A program made the translations under genes and the position numbers. A stretch of DNA of 64,000 nt, from NCBI RefSeq assembly GCF_001423265.1, contig NZ_LMND01000001.1, forward strand, positions 126,128 to 190,127, in the 5' to 3' direction. The stretch comes from Methylobacterium sp. Leaf108. GTDB taxonomy: Bacteria > Pseudomonadota > Alphaproteobacteria > Rhizobiales > Beijerinckiaceae. Of the stretch, positions 8,939-17,402 are shown piece by piece. The notes under the pieces are model-generated. The model did no database searches. It saw nothing but the letters and a program-made list of their open reading frames with translations, and was not told the DNA's origin. The first letter of the stretch is position 1. Each line of letters opens with the position of its first letter.

Positions 8939-10282
8939 ATGGGCCCAGGCTCCCGCCTCCCGCGGCCGAACGCGAGACGAGGTGACGGCGTGCCATACGG
9001 CTCTGGCCAGACCGAACGGCCGGCGGGAGGCCCCGCCGCCGCCAACGATTCGGCGACCCTGGATGCGGTGCTGCTCGATGCGGCCGACCGCTGCCTGCGC
9101 TCGGGCCGCTTCCTCGACAGCTTCGGTCCGGTCCTCGAGGCCCGTTTCGAGGCCGACACCCGCCAGGACCGCATCCGCCAGATCCGGTACGCCGTCTTCA
9201 TCGGCATCCTGGTGTTCAACATCTACAACCTGACCGGGCTCGTCACGCTGCCGGATTGGTGGGTGCTCAACCTGGTCCTGAGGGCCGCCGTGGTCACGCC
9301 GGTCGGCCTGTTCGTCTACTGGGCGTCGAGCCGGGTGGGAGGCGGCCTGCGCGAGATGCTGTGCGCCGGGGCCATGGTGGGCGCCAACGGCGTCCCGATC
9401 CTGCTGATGGCCCTGGAGGGCGGGCCGCGCATCTATCTGTGCACGGCCGAGATCATGCTGAGCATCGTGTTCGGCAGCAACGTGCTGCCGCTGCGCTTCT
9501 CCTGGGCCTGTATCGTCTCCGCGGTCACCGCCGTCCTGGCGACGACGGTGGTGCTGACGAAGTCCGACATCCCGATCGAGCTCGGGCTCGTCATCGTGAT
9601 CGACCTCCTCGTCATGATGAACTTCACGCTCATGGCCGCCCGGCGGACCGAGGCCGCGAACCGGCGCGACTATCTCCTGACCCTGCGCGAGACGCTGCGC
9701 GGCAGGCGCCTGGCCGAAGACAACACGATGCTCGCACGCCTATCCACCACCGATTCCCTCACGGGGCTCGCCAACCGTCGACGGTTCGCGCGCAGCATGG
9801 GCGACCTCTGGCAGGGCGCCGTGGAAGGTCGCCGCTTCGCGTTGATCCTGCTCGATGTCGACCACTTCAAGCTCTTCAACGACCGCTACGGTCACAGCGC
9901 GGGCGACGACTGCCTGCGGGCGATCGCCGCCATCCTCGCCCGTCACGCCACCGGCCCGTCCGACGTCGCGGCCCGCTATGGCGGCGAGGAATTCGCCGTC
10001 CTGCTGCCGGGCCGGACCCTGGCGCAAGCCCTCGAGGTCGCCGAAGCGCTCCGCCGCGGCGTCGAGGACCTGGCGGTGCCGCACGCGGCCCGCAAGGACG
10101 GCCTCGGCCGCGTCACCGTCAGCCTCGGCGTCGCGATCAGCAGCCAGGCGGCCTCCGAGGCCGCCCTGGTCGAGGCGGCCGACCTCGCCCTCTATGCCGC
10201 CAAGGAAGCGGGGCGCAACCGCATCCAGTCCCCGGCCGGCCCGCGCCGGCGCGACGACCCGGCCGTGATGCCGGCGGCCTGA
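8939..10282 (+). CDS. Membrane diguanylate cyclase (GGDEF)
   Basis: It makes cyclic di-GMP from two GTP. The N-terminal half has about six membrane segments (residues 80-235) and no recognisable periplasmic sensor. The GGDEF domain occupies roughly 270-440, with active site RYGGEEF (Gly348-Phe352) and metal-binding LLDVDHFKLFNDRYGH. The inhibitory RxxD site five residues before GGEEF reads GPSD, so product inhibition is probably lost. ATG 8939 has no clear Shine-Dalgarno. GTG 8990 lies behind GACGAGG and may be the true start. It stands alone, divergent from the nitroreductase. Confidence 0.92.
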   Translation: MGPGSRLPRPNARRGDGVPYGSGQTERPAGGPAAANDSATLDAVLLDAADRCLRSGRFLDSFGPVLEARFEADTRQDRIRQIRYAVFIGILVFNIYNLTGLVTLPDWWVLNLVLRAAVVTPVGLFVYWASSRVGGGLREMLCAGAMVGANGVPILLMALEGGPRIYLCTAEIMLSIVFGSNVLPLRFSWACIVSAVTAVLATTVVLTKSDIPIELGLVIVIDLLVMMNFTLMAARRTEAANRRDYLLTLRETLRGRRLAEDNTMLARLSTTDSLTGLANRRRFARSMGDLWQGAVEGRRFALILLDVDHFKLFNDRYGHSAGDDCLRAIAAILARHATGPSDVAARYGGEEFAVLLPGRTLAQALEVAEALRRGVEDLAVPHAARKDGLGRVTVSLGVAISSQAASEAALVEAADLALYAAKEAGRNRIQSPAGPRRRDDPAVMPAA

Positions 10283-10311
10283 CGGGTATTCTCCGGGAGA
10301 CACGGTCGTCG

Positions 10312-10632
10312 TCAGTGCCGAGGTCCGAACAGGATCACCGCGGTGCCCAGAAGGCAGATCGCTCCCCCCGACAGATCCCACCGGTCGGGCTGGCGCCCCT
10401 CGACGGCCCATAGCCAGGCCAGGGACGCGGCGACGTAGACGCCGCCGTAGGCGGCATAGGCCCGGCCCGCGGCCTCGCTCTCGACCCGCGTCAGCAGCAG
10501 CGCGAACAGCGCCAGCGCGGCGAGCCCCGGCAGCAGCCAGAGCGCGGAGCGATCGAGGCGCAGCCACGCCCAGAACGCGAAGCACCCGGCGATCTCGGCG
10601 AGCGCCGCCCCCACGAAGATGATTGCCGTCAT
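10312..10632 (-). CDS. YnfA-family small membrane protein
   Basis: This 106-residue protein has four hydrophobic segments, starting [25 protein letters not shown]. It carries the family signatures [20 protein letters not shown] and [20 protein letters not shown]. YnfA (UPF0060) proteins resemble small multidrug resistance transporters, and some efflux evidence exists in enterics. ATG 10632 is chosen because GGGGAG lies 7 nt upstream; the longer frame starts with TTG inside that region. It converges on the diguanylate cyclase gene. Confidence 0.9.
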   Translation of the reverse strand: MTAIIFVGAALAEIAGCFAFWAWLRLDRSALWLLPGLAALALFALLLTRVESEAAGRAYAAYGGVYVAASLAWLWAVEGRQPDRWDLSGGAICLLGTAVILFGPRH

Positions 10633-10794
10633 GACGGGGCTCCCCAACCGCGGGCACCCGCATAGCCAGGCCCCCCGGCGGCGGTATCCCTTTTCGACCC
10701 TGCCGTCACAGCCTTGGGCCGCAGGCTCGCCTCGCCACCCGCGAAGGGTGCCCCCCGGACACCGGCAGGTCGATGTCCGGGGGGAGGTCGAGAC

Positions 10795-11034
10795 CTATTC
10801 GGTGACCTTGGCCCGCGGCCGGTCGTCGCCGCGCGCGGTCTCGTCGTGCCAGGCGCCGCTGCCGTCCTGGTAACGGATGCCCTCGGTGGAGCCGGGGACC
10901 TGCTGCTCGGCGGCCGCCGCCTGGGCGGCCTGGAGGGCTTCGTCGCGGCTCGGGAACGTCTCGGAGAACACGTCCCCGACCTTGTAGGCGTAGCCGCCGT
11001 CGTGCTCGACGATGTGATAGGTGACGTCCGTCAT
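10795..11034 (-). CDS. DUF2188-type small protein
   Basis: This 79-residue soluble protein contains YHIVEHDGGYAYKVGDVFSETFPSRDEALQAAQAAA, the compact beta-beta-alpha pattern of DUF2188. There an extended strand with YxV and GG is followed by F-x-S-R-x-E-A-x-x-x-A. The C-terminal tail is charged. The function is unknown. It is followed by another small protein gene on the same strand. Confidence 0.75.
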   Translation of the reverse strand: MTDVTYHIVEHDGGYAYKVGDVFSETFPSRDEALQAAQAAAAEQQVPGSTEGIRYQDGSGAWHDETARGDDRPRAKVTE

Positions 11035-11097
11035 CGGTTCGGTTCCCGTGTACGAGGATATGACGGCGAACGGACCGGGCCGTGCGGGAGTTCCGCT

Positions 11098-11340
11098 TCA
11101 GTGCCGCGTCGTACCGGCCCAGCCGAGGGTGGCGACCGCCGCCCGGCAGCCGGCGATCAGCGAATCGCGCACGTCGTCCGGGTCGAAACCGGGCCCGTCG
11201 GGGAAGGCCAGGACCTGGACCGTCCCGTCGCTCTCGCGTCGCAGCCGGCAGATCCAGCCGTCGGGCGAGCGCTCGAAGGCGACCGCGAAGCGGTGACCGT
11301 CTTCCTCGAATTGATGGGGTTCCAGATCACGGGGTTTCAT
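11098..11340 (-). CDS. Small hypothetical protein
   Basis: This 80-residue acidic protein (MKPRDLEPHQFEEDGHRFAV) has Trp-Ile-Cys-Arg in a strand-like stretch and a C-terminal helix RDSLIAGCRAAVATLGW. I do not recognise the family. GC-rich third positions and a start at ATG 11340 support a real gene. It lies 63 bp upstream of the DUF2188 gene on the same strand, so the two may be co-transcribed. Confidence 0.6.
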   Translation of the reverse strand: MKPRDLEPHQFEEDGHRFAVAFERSPDGWICRLRRESDGTVQVLAFPDGPGFDPDDVRDSLIAGCRAAVATLGWAGTTRH

Positions 11341-11404
11341 GAGGCCTCTTCCTCGCTAAGGAGCTGCGGGCGACATCCCGCGTCGCCCATCCTTTAGGAC
11401 CGTC

Positions 11405-11569
11405 ATGCTGATCCGCGCCATCGTCGTCCTCGTCCTGTCGACTCTCGCCGTGCCCCTGGCCGGCTGCGGCTCGTCCCGCGAGCGGACCCTCGGCTCGGGC
11501 ACTCCGACCAACCCGTTCGCCTCGAATTTCGCATCGCGTCAGATGGAGGCGGAGCCGCCGCGGCGCTAG
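11405..11569 (+). CDS. Small lipoprotein
   Basis: The 54-residue ORF begins MLIRAIVVLVLSTLAVPLAGC, a lipoprotein signal peptide with Arg4, a hydrophobic core and lipobox LAGC (Cys21). The mature part is about 34 residues (GSSRERTLGSGTPTNPFASN), ending in PPRR. It would be lipidated at Cys21 and anchored in a membrane. No family is recognised, and no neighbour in the same direction explains it. The lipobox is the main reason to believe the gene. Confidence 0.6.
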   Translation: MLIRAIVVLVLSTLAVPLAGCGSSRERTLGSGTPTNPFASNFASRQMEAEPPRR

Positions 11570-11770
11570 GGGTAGGCCGTCCGAGCCGCCCGTGCCGGCG
11601 CCGAAACACGGCCCTCCGGCAGCGCTCGACAGGGCTTTCCCCGGCCCGGCGCGCCCGGGCGGGACCGGCGTGGAGACAAAGCGGGTGCGAGCCGGTAAGG
11701 AAGGTCGTGTCCGCACGGTCGCGGCCGACGTCGGGACACCCCCTGGGACCGTCCCTCCTCCCGGAGCGAA

Positions 11771-13690
11771 ATGTCGCCGCGCCCCTCGTCGCCAGAGCTT
11801 ACCGAGCCCGTCCGCACGCGGACCGGGACCGGTGCGCGCGTCCTCGCGGTCGCAGCCCTCGGCGCCGGTGTGGTCGCGGCCTGCCTGCCCTGGAGCGTGA
11901 CCTCCCCTCGCCTGCTCGCGATGGTCGCCGACGATCTGGCGCGGTCCTACGGCATCGCGCTGACGGCCGACGGCCCCACCGAGATCGCGCTCCTCCCGTT
12001 TCCGCGCCTCAACGTCTCCGGCACGCGCCTGACCGCCGGCGGTCCGGACGGGGCGATCCTGGCCGAGGGCGGCCAGTTGAGCCTCCAGCTCAGCCTCGTC
12101 GCCCTGGCCATGGGGCGCATCGACCTCGACGCGGTCTCCCTCGACGGCGCCGCCGTGACCCTGCCCCTGTCGGAGACGGACGACCGCTGGCGCGGTCCGA
12201 TGGAGAGGATTGTCCGGCGTTTCGGCAGCGACGCGGAGTCCCGCCCCCTTCGGCTCGGCCTGACCCGCGCCACGGTGACGGTGCGCGATCCACGCGACGG
12301 CGCGATCCAGACGGTGAGCGACGTGACCTTGGGCCTCACCTCGCCGTTTTGGGGAACCCGCGCCGAGATCGTCGCCCGCGGCATCTGGCGGGAGCGGGAC
12401 GCCCAGCTGCGCCTGTCGGGCCTCGACCTGCCGGCCCTGCTCGATGGACGTGTCAGCCGCTTTGCCGCGACCGCGTCCTGGCCCGCCGCCACCTTTGACG
12501 CGAAGGGCAGCGTCGTCCTGGGCGCGCGTTACGCCGTCTCGGGCCACCTGCGGCTCGCCAGCCAGTCCCTGCCGGAAATGCTGGATTGGAGCGGCGTCAC
12601 GGTCGCCCTCGCTCCCCTCCTCGATGCGTTGGTCGTCGAGAGCGATTTCACCACCGAAGCCGGAACGCTGATCCTGCCGCGCCTGCGGGTGGAGATGGGT
12701 GGAAACCGCCTCGAGGGCGCCGGGTCGCTCGCGCTTGCCGGGGGGCGTCCCGCGATCCAGGCGACCCTCGCCGCCGAGACCCTCAACATCGCGCCGCTGG
12801 TGCGCGATCTCGCCACCGCCTTCGGCATCGAGGGCGATGCCCGGCCCGCCTCGGAGTGGACGGGGCGCTCCCTGTCGCTGGCTGCGGCGACGATGGGCGA
12901 CCTCGACCTGAGGCTCTCGGCCGCCGAGACGCGGGTCGGGCCGCTCCTGGTGGAGGACGTCGCCGCCGGTCTCATCGTCCGCTCCGGCAACGTCGAGGCG
13001 TCGCTCGGGCGCGCCAATCTCCAGGGTGGCACGCTCAAGGGCCGCGTCGTGCTCGGCGATGCGGGGGAAGACCGGGGCACGGAGGTGAAGGCCCAGGGCG
13101 CGTTCGAGGGGGTCGATCTCGGCGCGCTCCTCACCGCCTTCGGCGAGGAGCGGTGGCTCGTCGGCCCCGCCAAGGGCAGCTTCGCCATGGACAGCCGCGC
13201 GGCGACGATGGGCGACCTCGTGGCCAATGCCAACGGCCGCGCGGGCCTCGCCGTCGAGGGCGGGACGATCAGCGGGCTCGATCTCGGCGCCCTCCTGCAG
13301 CGCCCGGCGGACGCGGCGGCCGGATCGCCGCAGCAGCGGATCGGGCGCACCGATTTCTCCAGCGCCGCCGTCACCCTGCGCTTCAAGGACGGACAGGGCA
13401 CCGTCACGCAGGGCCGGCTGGCCGCGCCGACCGTCGCCGCCTCCCTCGCCGGGACGATCTCGCTCGACCGGCGCCACCTCGACATCCGGGCGGGATTGTC
13501 GCCGGCCGAGACCGAGGTTCCACTCCGGCAGTTCGGGATCACCGGCCCCTGGGACGCCATCGTCGTGCGCGCGCTGCTCGCCGATGCGTCCGAGGCCGGC
13601 CCGCGCGGGCTGGCGGTCATGAAACCCGACCTCCTGCGGTTGCCGGCCAAGGCCGCCCTTCCGGCCACCGCCCGCTCTTATGCGCCCTGA
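11771..13690 (+). CDS. AsmA-family protein
   Basis: This 639-residue protein has one N-terminal membrane anchor (about residues 22-44). A long periplasmic beta-rich region follows, with the AsmA opening pattern YGIALTADGPTEIALLPFPRLNVSGTRLT and a C-terminal AsmA-2-like part (GRAGLAVEGGTISGLDLGALL). AsmA-like proteins resemble bridge-type lipid carriers between inner and outer membrane. The ATG is preceded by CCCGGAGCGAA. The last 13 bases overlap the end of the convergent permease gene. Confidence 0.88.
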   Translation: MSPRPSSPELTEPVRTRTGTGARVLAVAALGAGVVAACLPWSVTSPRLLAMVADDLARSYGIALTADGPTEIALLPFPRLNVSGTRLTAGGPDGAILAEGGQLSLQLSLVALAMGRIDLDAVSLDGAAVTLPLSETDDRWRGPMERIVRRFGSDAESRPLRLGLTRATVTVRDPRDGAIQTVSDVTLGLTSPFWGTRAEIVARGIWRERDAQLRLSGLDLPALLDGRVSRFAATASWPAATFDAKGSVVLGARYAVSGHLRLASQSLPEMLDWSGVTVALAPLLDALVVESDFTTEAGTLILPRLRVEMGGNRLEGAGSLALAGGRPAIQATLAAETLNIAPLVRDLATAFGIEGDARPASEWTGRSLSLAAATMGDLDLRLSAAETRVGPLLVEDVAAGLIVRSGNVEASLGRANLQGGTLKGRVVLGDAGEDRGTEVKAQGAFEGVDLGALLTAFGEERWLVGPAKGSFAMDSRAATMGDLVANANGRAGLAVEGGTISGLDLGALLQRPADAAAGSPQQRIGRTDFSSAAVTLRFKDGQGTVTQGRLAAPTVAASLAGTISLDRRHLDIRAGLSPAETEVPLRQFGITGPWDAIVVRALLADASEAGPRGLAVMKPDLLRLPAKAALPATARSYAP

Positions 13691-14463
13691 CCGGGACGCG
13701 CATCGCGTCCCATCAGCCGGCTGGCGGTGAGCGCGACCACCGTCACCACCCCGATCAGCAGCGTCGAGGCCGCGTTGATCTCCGGGTTTACCCCGAGGCG
13801 GATCTGGCTGTAGAGCCGCATCGGCAGGGTCGTCGCCCCCGGTCCCGAGACGAAGCTCGCCACGACGAGGTCGTCCAGCGACAGCGTGAAGGCGAGGAGG
13901 AAGCCCGCCGTGAGGGCCGGGGCCGCCAGCGGCAGCGTCACCGTGAGGAACACCCTGACCGGACCGGCGCCGAGATCCCGCGCCGCCTCCTCCAGGGACG
14001 GATCGAGGCCCTTCAGCCGGGCGCCGACCACGACCGCGACGAAGCCGGTGGCGAGGGTCGCATGGGCGATGACGATGGTGGCGATGCCCCGGTCGAGCCC
14101 GAGCCCGACGAACAGGAGCAGCAGCGCCAGACCCGCGATCACCTCCGGCATCACCATCGGGGCATGGACGAGGCCGGTGAAGAGCGCGCGGCCGGGGAAG
14201 CGGCCGCTGCGCGTCAGGGCGAGGGCGGCCAGGGTGCCCATGACGGTCGCGATCAGGGCGGAGGCGAGCGCCACGCGCAGGGACACCAGGGCGGCCGCCA
14301 TGAGCGGCCCGTCGGACAGGAGGACCCCGTACCACCGCGTCGAGAACCCGCCCCACACGGTCACCAGCGCCGAGGCGTTGAAGGAATAGACCACCAGCAC
14401 CGCGATGGGCGCGTAGAGGAAGGCAAAGCCCAGAATCAACGCGCCTTTGGAGATAGCGCTCAT
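13678..14463 (-). CDS. Polyamine-type ABC transporter permease (PotC-like)
   Basis: This 261-residue inner-membrane permease has six hydrophobic segments. The EAA loop reads EEAARDLGAGPVRVFLTVTLPLAAPAL, with typical PotC-class features (LYAPIAVLVVYSFNAS at the N terminus, LDDLVVASFVSGPG). It pairs with the PotB-like permease, whose stop overlaps this ATG by 4 nt. The substrate is probably spermidine, putrescine or a related small cation, inferred from the family only. Confidence 0.88.
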   Translation of the reverse strand: MSAISKGALILGFAFLYAPIAVLVVYSFNASALVTVWGGFSTRWYGVLLSDGPLMAAALVSLRVALASALIATVMGTLAALALTRSGRFPGRALFTGLVHAPMVMPEVIAGLALLLLFVGLGLDRGIATIVIAHATLATGFVAVVVGARLKGLDPSLEEAARDLGAGPVRVFLTVTLPLAAPALTAGFLLAFTLSLDDLVVASFVSGPGATTLPMRLYSQIRLGVNPEINAASTLLIGVVTVVALTASRLMGRDARPGQGA

Positions 14464-15365
14464 CGCGCCGCCTCGCCGCGCCGGGTCTCCGCCTCGCGAA
14501 ACACGACGATGGGTCCGACCACGATGACGAGGAGCAGGATCGCCACCGCCGAGGCCAGCGGCCAGTCGCGGTTGGAGAAGAACTCGCTCCACAGGACCCG
14601 CCCGAGCATGAGCGTGTCCGACCCGCCGAGCAGGTCGGGGACGATGAACTCGCCCACCATCGGGATGAAGCACAGGAGTGCCCCGGCCACGAGCCCGTGG
14701 CGGGCGAGCGGCAGCGTCACCGTCCAGAACACCCGCGTCGGCGAGGCCCCGAGATCGGCGGCGGCCTCCCGCAGGCGCGGATCGGCCTTGGCCATCACAG
14801 CGTAGAGCGGCAGCACCAGGAACGGCAGGTAGGCGTAGGTCAGCCCGACCAGCACCGCCGCCTGCGTCCCCAGGATCTCCAGCGGCCGGTCGACGAGCCC
14901 GAGGCGCATGAGGCCGGCGCTCAGGAGCCCCTCGGGCTTCAGGATCGCGATCCAGGCGTAGATGCGGATGAGGAAGCTCGTCCAGAACGGCACGATCACC
15001 AGGGCGACGAGGACCGGCTGAACCTTCGCCGGAGCACGCGCCATGGCATGGGCGATGGGCGTGCCGACGAGGGCGAGGATCAGCGTGGCCACCGCCGCCA
15101 GGGACAGCGACGACAGGGCGGCATCGCGGTAGAGGCTGTCGTTGGCCAAAGTCTCGTAGTTGGCGAAATCGAGGGCCTCGAGGAAATGGGCCCAGCCCTG
15201 GGGTCCGGTGCTCCAATCGAGCACGGGCAGGTAGGGCGGCTGCGCGGTGGCCGGCTCCGACAGGCTGATCTTGAGGGTGATCAGGACGGGCAGCAGGAAG
15301 AACGCGCCGAGCCACAGGAACGGCAGCACCGGCAGCAACCGGAGGAGGCGCGGCCGCGGCGTCAT
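14460..15365 (-). CDS. Polyamine-type ABC transporter permease (PotB-like)
   Basis: This 301-residue permease opens with LPFLWLGAFFLLPVLITLKISL. Its EAA loop is REAAADLGASPTRVFWTVTLPLA, followed by PMVGEFIVPDLLGGSDTLMLG, the PotB signature. It sits between the ATPase and the second permease with 4-nt overlaps on both sides, so the three subunits are translationally coupled. No extracytoplasmic binding protein gene is present in the operon or beside it. Confidence 0.9.
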   Translation of the reverse strand: MTPRPRLLRLLPVLPFLWLGAFFLLPVLITLKISLSEPATAQPPYLPVLDWSTGPQGWAHFLEALDFANYETLANDSLYRDAALSSLSLAAVATLILALVGTPIAHAMARAPAKVQPVLVALVIVPFWTSFLIRIYAWIAILKPEGLLSAGLMRLGLVDRPLEILGTQAAVLVGLTYAYLPFLVLPLYAVMAKADPRLREAAADLGASPTRVFWTVTLPLARHGLVAGALLCFIPMVGEFIVPDLLGGSDTLMLGRVLWSEFFSNRDWPLASAVAILLLVIVVGPIVVFREAETRRGEAAR

Positions 15366-16435
15366 GGCGGCAATATCGCGGCGGCGCGCGGATCGATGTC
15401 CACGGCCACCGTGTCCCCGGGGACGAACGCGGATGCCGCCGGGCGCATCACGCGGATGAGGGTGCCGTCCGACAGCCGCACGCCGTAGCGGATGCGGTCG
15501 CCGAGGTAGGTCCGGTCCGCCACCGTCCCGGACAGGCGCGTCGCCGGATCGGCTTGGGCCAAATCGATCCGCTCCGGACGAAGGGCCACGACGACGGCCT
15601 CGCCCTCGGCCCAGGCCCGGTCCGAGGTCGCGACGTCGAAGGGCCCGAAGCCGGCCTCGACGCGGTGAGCGCCCTCCCCCCTGCCGGCGATGCGCCCGTC
15701 GACGAGGTTCACGTCGCCCAGGAGCGCGGCGACGAAGCGGTCCGCCGGCCGTTCGTAGAGGTCCGCCGGCGTCCCGATCTGCACGAGGCGGCCGCCGCGC
15801 ATCACCCCGATGCGGTCGGCCATGGTCATGGCCTCGCCGGCATCGTGGGTGACGACGACGAAACTCGTGCCGAGCCGGCGCTGCAGCGCGCGCAACTCCC
15901 CTTGCGTCTCCTCGCGCAAGGCGCGGTCGAGGGCGCCGAGGGGCTCGTCGAGGAGCAGGACCCTGGGTTCGCGGGCGAGCGCACGGGCCAGGGCCACCCG
16001 CTGGCGCTGGCCGCCCGAGAGGGTCTCGGGCAGGCGCGCCTCGAAGCCCTCGAGGCGCACGAGGCGCAGGAGCGTGGCGATCCGCTCGGCGATGGCGCCG
16101 CGCCCGAACCCGAGGCCTTTCAGCCCGTAGCCGACGTTGCGGCCGACGCTGAGGTGGGGAAACAGGACATAGGACTGGAACATCATGTTCACCGGCCGCC
16201 GGTGCGCCGGTAGGGCGGCAAGGTCGTCTGCGCCCAGGTGGATCGTGCCGGAGGTCGGCGCCTCGAAGCCGGCGACGAGGCGCAGCAACGTGCTCTTGCC
16301 GCAGCCCGAGGGGCCGAGCAGGCACACGAACTCGCCGGGCGCCAGATCGAGGGAGACGTCGTCCACCGCCGTGAAGGCGCCGAACCGCTTCGTCAGGCCG
16401 GCGATGCGCAACAGGGTCGGGGTCGGCACGGTCAC
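15362..16435 (-). CDS. Polyamine-type ABC transporter ATPase (PotA-like)
   Basis: The 357-residue import ATPase has Walker A GPSGCGKST, the signature LSGGQRQRVALARAL, Walker B VLLLDEP and the switch His in VVTHDAGEA. A C-terminal TOBE domain (about 280-355) is typical of PotA. The GTG start at 16435 lies 13 nt after the Crp/Fnr-type gene, so all four genes probably form one operon. The Shine-Dalgarno is weak (GGGG). Confidence 0.92.
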   Translation of the reverse strand: MTVPTPTLLRIAGLTKRFGAFTAVDDVSLDLAPGEFVCLLGPSGCGKSTLLRLVAGFEAPTSGTIHLGADDLAALPAHRRPVNMMFQSYVLFPHLSVGRNVGYGLKGLGFGRGAIAERIATLLRLVRLEGFEARLPETLSGGQRQRVALARALAREPRVLLLDEPLGALDRALREETQGELRALQRRLGTSFVVVTHDAGEAMTMADRIGVMRGGRLVQIGTPADLYERPADRFVAALLGDVNLVDGRIAGRGEGAHRVEAGFGPFDVATSDRAWAEGEAVVVALRPERIDLAQADPATRLSGTVADRTYLGDRIRYGVRLSDGTLIRVMRPAASAFVPGDTVAVDIDPRAAAILPP

Positions 16436-16448
16436 GGGCCCCGGCCGA

Positions 16449-17150
16449 TCAGGAATCCTCGCGCAACGCCTCGGCGACGCGGGCCTCCAGCAGGTCGGGC
16501 CTGCGGATCACGAGGGCGCCGCGGGTGCGGTCGATGAGCCCGTCGGCGGCCATGACCGTGAACTCGCGGGTCACCTGCTCGCGACGGCACCCGATGCGGG
16601 CGGCGAGCACGTGATGGTAGGGCGGCGGCGTGACCACGCGGGCGCCGTCGCTGCCCGCGCGCGGCACCGAGAGGCGCAGCAATTCGGCATAGAGGCGGTG
16701 GCGCAGGTCGAGGAGCGCGTGCTCCATCAGCCGGGTGTTCAGTTCGCGCACGCGCTTGGCCAGCAGCCGGAACAGGCGGTCGGCGATCGGCTCGGAAGCG
16801 AACACCATCTGCCGGAAGACCGGGGCCGGGACCACGCAGACCTCGCCGCGGGTGAGCGCGGTGACGTTGGCCGAGCGGCCGATGCCGTCGAGCGCGGCCA
16901 ACTCGCCGAAGAAGGCACCGCCGCGCATCTCGCCGAGGATGACTTCCTTGCCGGACTGCGACCGGTTGAGGATTCGCACCTCGCCGGCGATGATGAAATA
17001 GACGTCGGTGGAGACATCGTCGTAGTCGACCAGAACCTCGTTCTCGTCGAACTTGCGCCAATGACAACGGGTCTCGTAGGCCGACAGTTCGATCCCCGGC
17101 TCCTTGAAGAACGGGATCCCGGTCAGCCGCCCTGCACTCACGTCGTCCAC
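16449..17150 (-). CDS. Crp/Fnr-family transcriptional regulator
   Basis: This 233-residue regulator has an N-terminal cyclic-nucleotide-binding-like barrel (GEVRILNRSQSGKEVILGEMRGGAFFGELAAL, about 50-85). A dimerisation helix and a C-terminal helix-turn-helix (HHVLAARIGCRREQVTREFTVM, about 180-201) follow. There is no N-terminal cysteine cluster as in FNR, so an oxygen-sensing iron-sulfur centre is unlikely. GTG 17150 overlaps a GGAAGG sequence; GTG 17141 is 8 nt from it and may be the true start. It heads the putative transporter operon and may control it. Confidence 0.88.
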   Translation of the reverse strand: MDDVSAGRLTGIPFFKEPGIELSAYETRCHWRKFDENEVLVDYDDVSTDVYFIIAGEVRILNRSQSGKEVILGEMRGGAFFGELAALDGIGRSANVTALTRGEVCVVPAPVFRQMVFASEPIADRLFRLLAKRVRELNTRLMEHALLDLRHRLYAELLRLSVPRAGSDGARVVTPPPYHHVLAARIGCRREQVTREFTVMAADGLIDRTRGALVIRRPDLLEARVAEALREDS

Positions 17151-17402
17151 CTTCCGTTGCCGGACCGATCGTTAAGCCCTCGCCCGGGCGGGTCAAGCCG
17201 GATGGGCACCGGGCCGGCGGATAGAGGTGGATGCCGTCGGGACGACGCGACGACCCCTCGGACCGAACCGACCCGCACCGCCGCGCCCGTGTCGATCTTT
17301 CCGCGATGAGGCGATGAACACCGGCCGGCCGAGCGCGTTGAGTTCCATCGCCCCAAAAGTAGATCCCTGCTCCGGGCCTCTTTTCGAGAAATGGAATTCG
17401 CC

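Noticed and set aside
11327..14356. 1009-codon minus-strand open frame
   Set aside because: It is the antisense shadow of the AsmA-family gene and neighbouring intergenic DNA. The translation is low-complexity Arg/Gly/Pro-rich with no motif.
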